Source: Petaurus breviceps papuanus (Eukaryota; Chordata; Mammalia; Diprotodontia; Petauridae). From it: a DNA stretch of 64,000 nucleotides. The stretch spans positions 12,005,890-12,069,889 of the forward strand of contig JAMXIF010000058.1 of the NCBI GenBank assembly GCA_028583685.1, read 5' to 3'. The position numbers and the translations under genes were made by a program. The notes beneath the pieces were generated by a model. It worked only from the letters and a program-made list of their open reading frames with translations. It was not told where the DNA came from and did no database searches. Below are positions 57,926-64,000 of the stretch, in pieces. Each line of letters begins with the position of its first letter. The stretch's first letter is position 1.

Positions 57926-58445
57926 TTGGTAGCACTGGTGATTTATCAAGCACAGGTAAGGTGAATTGTGGAAGAAAGAAAGACATGTAAAACATGGTTT
58001 ATGATCTTTGTATTGTTAGACTTTTCTGAGCGCAGACCCAATAAAAATGTAAGATTCTCAAAAAATAGAGCTATATCCTGTCTGGCACAGTACTTTACAC
58101 ATATTAGACCTCAATAGAGATATACTGAATAGAAATGAATCCCTTGACACTCTCTCCTCTGGGTACCAATCATTCATAAGAGGATGGCAGGGGTTAGGGA
58201 TGCTATCTGTGACCAGTCTGTGGCTGCAGATTAAATAATTGGTTCCTGGAGGACCAAACTATCCTTGGTCTCAAGAGTATCTCACTTTAGGGAAAAATTT
58301 TTTCAAGGCAACTGAGTTGACTCCAATGTGAAATATGGATATTATTACATAGGCAGGAGAGGAAATGAAGCCTTAGAATACAGTCAACCTAGAATTTCCT
58401 TCAATTCAATAAACTTTGATTAGAAGTTCCTATTATGTGGCATAT

Positions 58446-58690
58446 GAATAGAGGAAGACTGCTAGAGTGGATAGTGGGAGGGCCTAGTATCAGGAAGACA
58501 TCTTCCTGAGTGAAAAACATAGCCTGAGACACTTAATCACTGTGTGACTGTGGGCAAATCACTTTACCCTGTTTGCCTCAGTTTCCTCATCTGTAAAATG
58601 AGCTAGAAAAGGAAATGGCAAACCATTCCTGTATCTTTGCCAAGGAAACCCCAAATGGGATCATGGAGAGTTGGACACGATACCACCAGT
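58446..58690 (+). repeat. tRNA-derived SINE, long (type C) form
   Basis: GTGTGACTGTGGGCAAATCA, AAATGAGCTAGAAAAGGAAA and GGATCATGGAGAGTTGGACA follow the plus-strand type C order. Confidence 0.75.
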
Positions 58691-59012
58691 GCCCTTTCTA
58701 CCATATCATGTTGCCTCCAATACCAAGTATCACCCAACTGACAGAATAGTGGAATCTTCTAGTATTCAAATTTGGTCAAGGCATTGTACTAGATGCAAAA
58801 GGATGCAAAGATATACCAGTGTTTCCTTTCAATAAGTTTGCAAACTGAAATTCATAGAGGGGAAAGACAACAAGACAGTGCTGTATACTGGAAAGTTCTG
58901 CCACTTGCTGTGACAGTTCATTTAATCTCTGAGCAAATGATGGGATTAGACTAGATGACAGAAGAGATCCTTTCCAGATCTGTGGTCCTACCAACCTATA
59001 AAACACAAAGGA

Positions 59013-59164
59013 GGGGTGGCTCAGTGGCACAGTGAGTAAGAGTGCCAGCCTGGAGTTGGGAGGACCCGGAATGGGTTCCGGCCTCAGATACTTAACACCT
59101 GCACAAAAAAAAACTGGCCATGTAACCTTGGGAAAGTTATTTAACCCCAATTGCTTAAAAAAAA
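59013..59164 (+). mobile_element. tRNA-derived marsupial SINE, intermediate subtype
   Basis: TGGCACAGTGAGTAAGAGTG, then TTCCGGCCTCAGATACTTAA, with an A-rich tail. It is the same subtype as 17031-17190. AAACACAAAG-like words flank it. Confidence 0.75.
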
Positions 59165-60639
59165 AACACAAAAGAAAGGGCCTGTCCATATGCCAAGGAA
59201 TCTTGAAAAGAGTGAGACCATTGGTAGAGTCAGTGTTGGTCAGAGTTGGTAGAGTCAGTGAAAGTTCCAAGGGGAGCTTGGCTCTTGATTTGACTCCCAG
59301 GGAAGGCCTGCTCACAGTAAATAAAACATTCATATAGAAAGGATAAATGCTATATACTTAAACTTCTGCATGGTGAAATCCAGTAAGGATAACCCACAAT
59401 GGAAGTAAGACATTAAGCACAAATGGAAACAATCTGACAAAAGAGAAAAGAAAAAACAAGAGAGCTGTTATCAACCAGACAATCTGAGATGGGACTGCCT
59501 TCTTTTGGACAAAGACAAATGGCAGCCTCTAAGTGGAAAAGGCAGAGCTGCTGCTATGGTTATGAGTGACAATAGTCAAAAAAACCAAAGGTTATTCTTT
59601 AGACATTTGCAGGGAGGGAAATATCCTACTCATTCTTATTGAGTCTTTTTTTTTTTCTGTTGTACCTACACACATGGGTAACAACAGCCATAGCAGTAGC
59701 AGCAGATTTGTGGCTAGAATGGAATTAGAAGGAGGCCATCTAGTCCATGAGAAAACTAAGGCCTGAAGGGATCAAGTGACTTTTCAAAAGTCACTTTCCA
59801 AACTTTCACACAGTGAGTGGAAGACAAATGTGGGGTTTGAATCTAGGTCATCTTACTCTGATCCAAGACTTTTTGATTGCTTCCACAGCAGCTTCATCTT
59901 TCAGCTTAAGGGATGAGAGAAATGTGTGAGTGTGAGAAAGGAAGAAAAAAAGATAGAGATAGAGACATTCAGACAGAGACAGAGAGAAAGAGGGAGACAG
60001 AGAGTGTTAGAGCCTAGCCCACAGCAATCACCACCTCTCTACTCCTAGACACACACCCCCCTCACTCACCCATCTCTTTAGCAGAGCAGAGATGATATTC
60101 TAGTCACTTATAAATAGGAAGATACAAGGTAAAGGGAAGGCCCATGGATATGTAAATCTCGAGGCTTGGTGCAGTGGAAATAGAAATAATTTTGTTGTCA
60201 GAGCACCTAGGTTTGCATTCTCTCTTGTTTGTTACTTTGTTGCCTTCCTCTCCTTTAGTACATCACTTAATCTCTCTGAGCCTCAGTTTCCTCATCTGTA
60301 AAATGAGGGGAAAAACTTAATTAGATCTCTCAGGCACCCTTGGAGCTCTAAATCCACACCGAGAGAAACTGAAGAGGAGAAAGACAAGCTGAACAAACAG
60401 AGCGCAGAAGTGGCGCTACAATCTAGGGGTCAATCGTAGAGGGGAGGAGTGGTATAATACAAAGGTTAGCTTCTGGTATCTAGGCCCCTCTTTTCCCTAC
60501 CAAAACTCTATTTTGAGACAAATCCCTAAACTATGACTTAGTAAGAAGGATCTTCGCTCATGCTAGTCATCAAGAGGTGGGAGGAGAATCCGTATCCCAA
60601 ATCTAACCCTACCCTCCGGCTCCATCCAATTGCTAAGAA
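59165..60639. other. Spacer upstream of SMO
   Basis: No gene is recognised. It contains an antisense MIR remnant (about 59690-59880), a GA-rich microsatellite (about 59940-60005) and a sense MIR (about 60165-60350). Confidence 0.5.
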
Positions 60640-61382
60640 AGAAATCTGTGAAGCATCTCCTACCTCTCCAACCCTGTTGTTTGGAGCGGGCTGCTGGGAG
60701 AGTAGTCTGATTCCCCTTTTCCCGGCCCCCGAGACGGCGGAGCTACCCCTGCCCCTCCCCTCTTCTCCATCTTCTTCCCTCCCCTCACTCCGTCCGTCCC
60801 TCCCCCCCGGCTGCTAGTTAAGGGGGGCCGGGCTTGGCTTACTGCGGCCCGTGCATTCCTGAGAGCCGAGCAAGGGCAACAAAGGAGCCGGGGAGCCGGC
60901 GGGGCTAGCTTGGGGTGCATTGGGGTGCTCAGAGGGGCAAGGCTACGGCTTTGTCGTTGGAGGGCGGGGGCGGAGTCGGGGGGGGGCGGGAATTGTCTAG
61001 AATTTACAACCCACGCACTGCAGTGTTTGCTGGGCGCGCTGGAGGCTTTTATTGTGGGAGGGGGAATGGGATCGAGGATTGGGGGCCCGGCATACTCCAG
61101 GGGCTGAAGTAGACTTGGGGAGCAAGGCAGAGGGGTGGGGGCCCTACATTGGGGCCCGGGCCGCAGCCACCCCAACCATGGGCCACCAGCTACAAAGTTT
61201 GCAAAGTTGGGCGCGGAGGGGTCGGGGCGCGGGCGGCGTCCAGGGGGGACCGGAGCGGGTCTCAGGGAACTCCCGGGAAGTCTGAGCGGCGCCCCCGGGA
61301 CATTGGGTGCTTGTGTGAGCTGCCGGGGGGTTCAGGGAGGGAGGGGGCTGTCTCTCTTTCTGCTGAGTTGGCGGGTTTGGCC
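60640..61382 (+). promoter_or_regulatory. SMO: SMO promoter and 5' leader, GC-rich
   Basis: This stretch before the SMO start is strongly GC-rich with many CpGs and looks like a CpG island. GC boxes (GGGGCGG-type) cluster at about 60960-60990. There is no convincing TATA box. Near the start lies an ATG in a good context (61178, aaccATGg) opening a 35-codon upstream ORF. The SMO reading frame also stays open, without an ATG, back to at least 61149. The transcription start cannot be fixed from sequence alone. Confidence 0.75.
61178..61285 (+). other. Possible upstream ORF in SMO leader
   Basis: This is a 35-codon ORF ([20 protein letters not shown] onward to NSREV, then TGA). Its ATG context is strong (A at -3, G at +4) and its frame differs from SMO. 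It ends 97 bases before the SMO start. If it lies in the transcript it could lower SMO translation. No protein family is recognised. Confidence 0.35.
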
Positions 61383-61710
61383 ATGGCCGCGGCTCGGCCC
61401 GTGCGGGGGCCGTCGCTCCAGCTACTGGGGCTGAAGCTGCTGCTGCTGTTGCTGCTGCTAGGGGGCCCGGGCCAGGGGGCGGCTCTGAGCGGGAACAGGA
61501 CCGGGCCTGGACCCTGGAGCGGGAGAGCGAGTGGGGCCGAGACTGGCCCGCCCCCCCTGTTGAGCCACTGCGGCCGGGCAGCCCCTTGTGAGACGCTGCG
61601 TTACAACGTGTGCCTGGGCTCGGCGCTGCCATACGAGGCCACCTCCACGCTGCTGGCCGGGGATTCGGGCTCCCAGGAGGAGGCGCACAGCAAGCTCGTG
61701 CTCTGGTCCG
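61383..61710 (+). CDS. SMO: Smoothened, coding exon 1 (5' part of gene)
   Basis: This exon encodes 109 residues plus one base of the next codon, ending at a GTAAGG donor at 61711. SMO is the class-F seven-helix receptor that passes the Hedgehog signal from PTCH to GLI at the primary cilium. The exon shows a signal peptide (about residues 1-33, eight-Leu run L19-L26), a variable linker with one sequon (N38-R-T40), then the start of the extracellular cysteine-rich domain: [20 protein letters not shown] with C63, C69 and C77, followed by STLLAGD and [11 protein letters not shown]. This matches human SMO exon 1 from MAAARP to LVLWSG. The ATG context (gccATGg) is strong. The domain's remaining cysteines and the seven helices are in later exons, none of which lies before 64000. 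Confidence 0.97.
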
Positions 61711-62873
61711 GTAAGGGCTTGCAGCGTAGGTCGGAGGGCCATTTTGGGGGTGATGAGATCCTAGTGTTGGGGCCCCAGGAGAAGGGATTGTGGTGGTGAG
61801 ATTGTGTGTGACTGTACGAGAGAGCTTTAGTATTGAGGTCCCATTGCATGCAGGATGCAACAAATGCGGGGGGAGGGGGTGGGAGGGCTCATAGAGGAGC
61901 CTGAAGTAACTTGTGTGCATTAGACGTTGAATAGATGTTTTTTAATTGAAATGAAGAGGCAGGTTACAAGGGGCCTATGTAGATTTGGGGGACAAATGAT
62001 GCTAGAGGAGTTGGGAAATGGGGTAAAAACCATAGGGAAGTTAATACCTTAAGAAGGATCCAGGTCAATGTCGCCCCCAAGTTCTTTCCCTTATAGATGG
62101 AGGACTCAGGGTTACAGTGATGCAGAGTAAGTGACAAGAGATAAGATCAGTTACTGAGGGATGGAAGGGAAAGGAAGAGGACAGGAGGAGACTTATTCAT
62201 TTGGAAAGGGAATGTGAAGGAAAGAATATTGTTAAGGGATAGGTATATGGGGAGTAAAACCCAGGAAGAGGTAGCTGAAGATTAAGTCAAAAAGAGCCAG
62301 AAGGTTTGGAGATTTTTGATTCGGTGGTCAGTCTGATGAGTTGTGCCTTCTTCCACTCCCCCCTTCCCCACTTTGGTTCAGCTTCAGGTTAGATAGGCAA
62401 GGATCTTTCATCTGAGTTTTCTCATCTAGAAAATAGGGACTGTGATATTGTCCTGAGACTGGGAAAGAGCAAAAATAAAACCAGGAGGCTTTATGAGCTG
62501 TTTTTACCATTCTAGGCCTGGGAATCCTTAGGTTGGAAAGGACTTTCATAGTATACCTCATTAGATTTTTTTGAGCTCATAGATGATTTGATAGGAAATG
62601 AGAAGCACTAAAAACATGGTAGAATGGACCCAAATAGGTCCTTCATTATCAATCTTTTTTTAAAAAAGGATCCCCTAACTCCTGGCCTACTACCTTAGTA
62701 GCTGATGGTTGTAGAGGAATAGTATCTTTCTGAAATTCTCACAGAACTCTGACTGGGCTTATTCCCCTGGGCCTAGGCAGGATAGCAAAAGAAGAAAAAG
62801 CCAGAAGCATACATAATATTTGTTCTAGGATCATATATTTAGAACTGGAAGAGACCTTAGAGATCATTTAATC

Positions 62874-63075
62874 CAGGGGTTCTTAACCTGGGATCAGTGG
62901 ACTCAAGTCCATGGACAGATTTCAGGATGTCTTTGAACTTGGATGAAGGAAAAAAAAAGAGACATCCTTAGTTTTACTAACATCTAACTTAAACTCATCA
63001 TTTCCCTAAGTTATTTTAGAACATCATTCTTGAGAAGAGGTCCATGCCACATATAAAAATGGTCAAGAAACACTG
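62874..63075. mobile_element. SMO: Old hAT-type (MER-like) element, SMO intron 1
   Basis: Ends CAGGGGTTCTTAACC and GGTCAAGAAACACTG are inverted repeats. It sits in an antisense MIR-type remnant (62830-62873 and about 63076-63230). Confidence 0.7.
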
Positions 63076-63494
63076 GCTTGACCCAGTTCCCTCATTTTAC
63101 AGATTGTAGAAACTGAGACTCATTCAAATTAAGTGAGTTGCCCAAGGGCACTGACTGTTGGAGAACCCAGTCTTCTGACCCTCCATCCAATACTGTCTAA
63201 TAAACCACACTGCTCTTTTGTAGCATACTTGGTATATCCAATAGCCTAGATGTATCTTTAGCAAGTATAGTAACTCATACTTCTGATAGAGAAGTTTTAA
63301 AATGTAATATTGTCTGTGTTTATTATAGCGTGCTATAATAATATAACTCTGATTCCAAGGTGATGCAACCTCTCTGGAGCCAGACAGGATAGGTCGACAG
63401 GGGTGAAGAGTGAACAGAGTTAGACAACAGTGATTTGGGTCCCTGTTGGGAACCTTTGCTCTGAACAGTCCCTGTGGGACGGAGAATATTGCAA

Positions 63495-63740
63495 TAGACA
63501 GCTTAGTGTAGAAGAAACACTGGCTGGAGAGTGGGACAGGGTTTCTCTATCCTTCCTAAGATAAATTATTGTGGGCAAGCTACTTAACCTCTGAATTTCA
63601 CTTTCTTCCTCATTGAAAATAGGGATAAGAGCTTTAGTGCCTACTTCCCAGGGCCTGTTGTGAGGATCAAATGAAATAAAGCAGATGCTTTGCAAATACC
63701 TTTTAAAGCTAGACTATTTAATGGCAACTGTTATTACTAA
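63495..63740 (+). repeat. SMO: MIR/CORE-SINE, SMO intron 1
   Basis: GGGCAAGCTACTTAACCTCT, GAAAATAGGGATAAGAGC and TGTTGTGAGGATCAAATGAA follow CORE-SINE order on the plus strand. Confidence 0.75.
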
Positions 63741-64000
63741 TGAAAAATGGAAGAAGGTGTGTACCAGGTGCAAAAATCATTATATGCATTTCTGATGAGT
63801 CAGGGTCAAGGAAATAGACCCAGATGCTAAGCACCCAGTTACTTCAGCTCACCTTGAAATTCTTTCTTCCTTGACCCACTCTCATCAGCTCAGTCTTTTC
63901 AGTTTGTTGGAATGTAGATGATTTGTGTATTATTACCTAGAAGGTAACTGGTAACATGGAGAGCACAACAGGGAAAATATGGGTTGCTTGGACCTCTGGA

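Larger units (their letters stand above)
61711..64000 (+). other. SMO: SMO intron 1 (5' part)
   Basis: This stretch begins with the GTAAGG donor and runs off the window. The first kilobase is mostly unique and G-rich. Then come an old hAT element (62874-63075) sitting in a MIR-like remnant and a plus-strand CORE-SINE at about 63495-63740. I see no match to SMO exon 2 (expected to begin LRNAPRCW), so intron 1 is longer than 2.29 kb. Confidence 0.85.

Noticed and set aside
61144-61920. 258-codon minus-strand ORF over SMO exon 1
   Set aside because: It is the shadow of GC-rich coding and leader DNA; it is low-complexity (Pro, Ala, Arg) with no family features, and SMO on the plus strand explains the sequence.
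1-64000. CRISPR arrays, bacterial operons, riboswitches, phage genes
   Set aside because: The window is mammalian nuclear DNA with spliced genes; no regularly spaced identical repeats or prokaryotic gene organisation is present.

Overview
The window is vertebrate nuclear DNA from a marsupial, most likely an Australian one. It holds one complete protein gene (TSPAN33, 8 coding exons, + strand) and the first coding exon of a second (SMO, + strand) in a sea of interspersed repeats. The marsupial call rests on many copies of a tRNA-derived SINE that opens GGGGCAGCTAGGTGG and on marsupial-type L1 tails. None of the opossum RTE-tailed SINE was seen, which argues against Monodelphis. I cannot name the species. 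The order TSPAN33 then SMO, both pointing the same way, matches human 7q32.

Layout. 1-33,800 is gene-free. It holds L1, L2 and CR1/L3 LINE pieces, about a dozen SINEs, MIR/CORE-SINE remnants, microsatellites and four solo LTRs of old endogenous retroviruses (2097-2645, 9365-9712, 19145-19722, 19837-20355). 33,800-34,293 is the GC-rich TSPAN33 promoter and leader. 34,294-50,180 is TSPAN33, coding for 284 residues through seven GT-AG introns, with a 3' UTR running to about 51.05 kb. 51.4-60.6 kb is the spacer: a GC-rich block with a perfect GLI-type 9-mer, a foldback hAT element, a diverged 90-bp direct repeat and a 961-bp solo LTR. 60.64-61.38 kb is the GC-rich SMO promoter and leader. 61,383-61,710 is SMO coding exon 1 (109 codons plus one base), and the rest of the window is SMO intron 1.

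Function. TSPAN33 is a TspanC8 tetraspanin, a partner of the sheddase ADAM10; all eight cysteines of its large extracellular loop are present. SMO is the Hedgehog signal transducer; only its signal peptide and the start of its cysteine-rich domain are here. The two are neighbours by conserved synteny, not parts of one pathway.

I found no previously undescribed coding system. The most interesting signals are in repeat biology: a dimeric SINE whose two different halves moved as one unit (two insertions, each inside a single target duplication); a site hit twice, so that one target sequence stands in three copies; a 72-bp L1 5'-end-like scrap inserted in antisense L1; and four solo LTRs with clear target duplications plus a fifth, likely one. 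Upstream ORFs in both promoter/leader regions also deserve a look.
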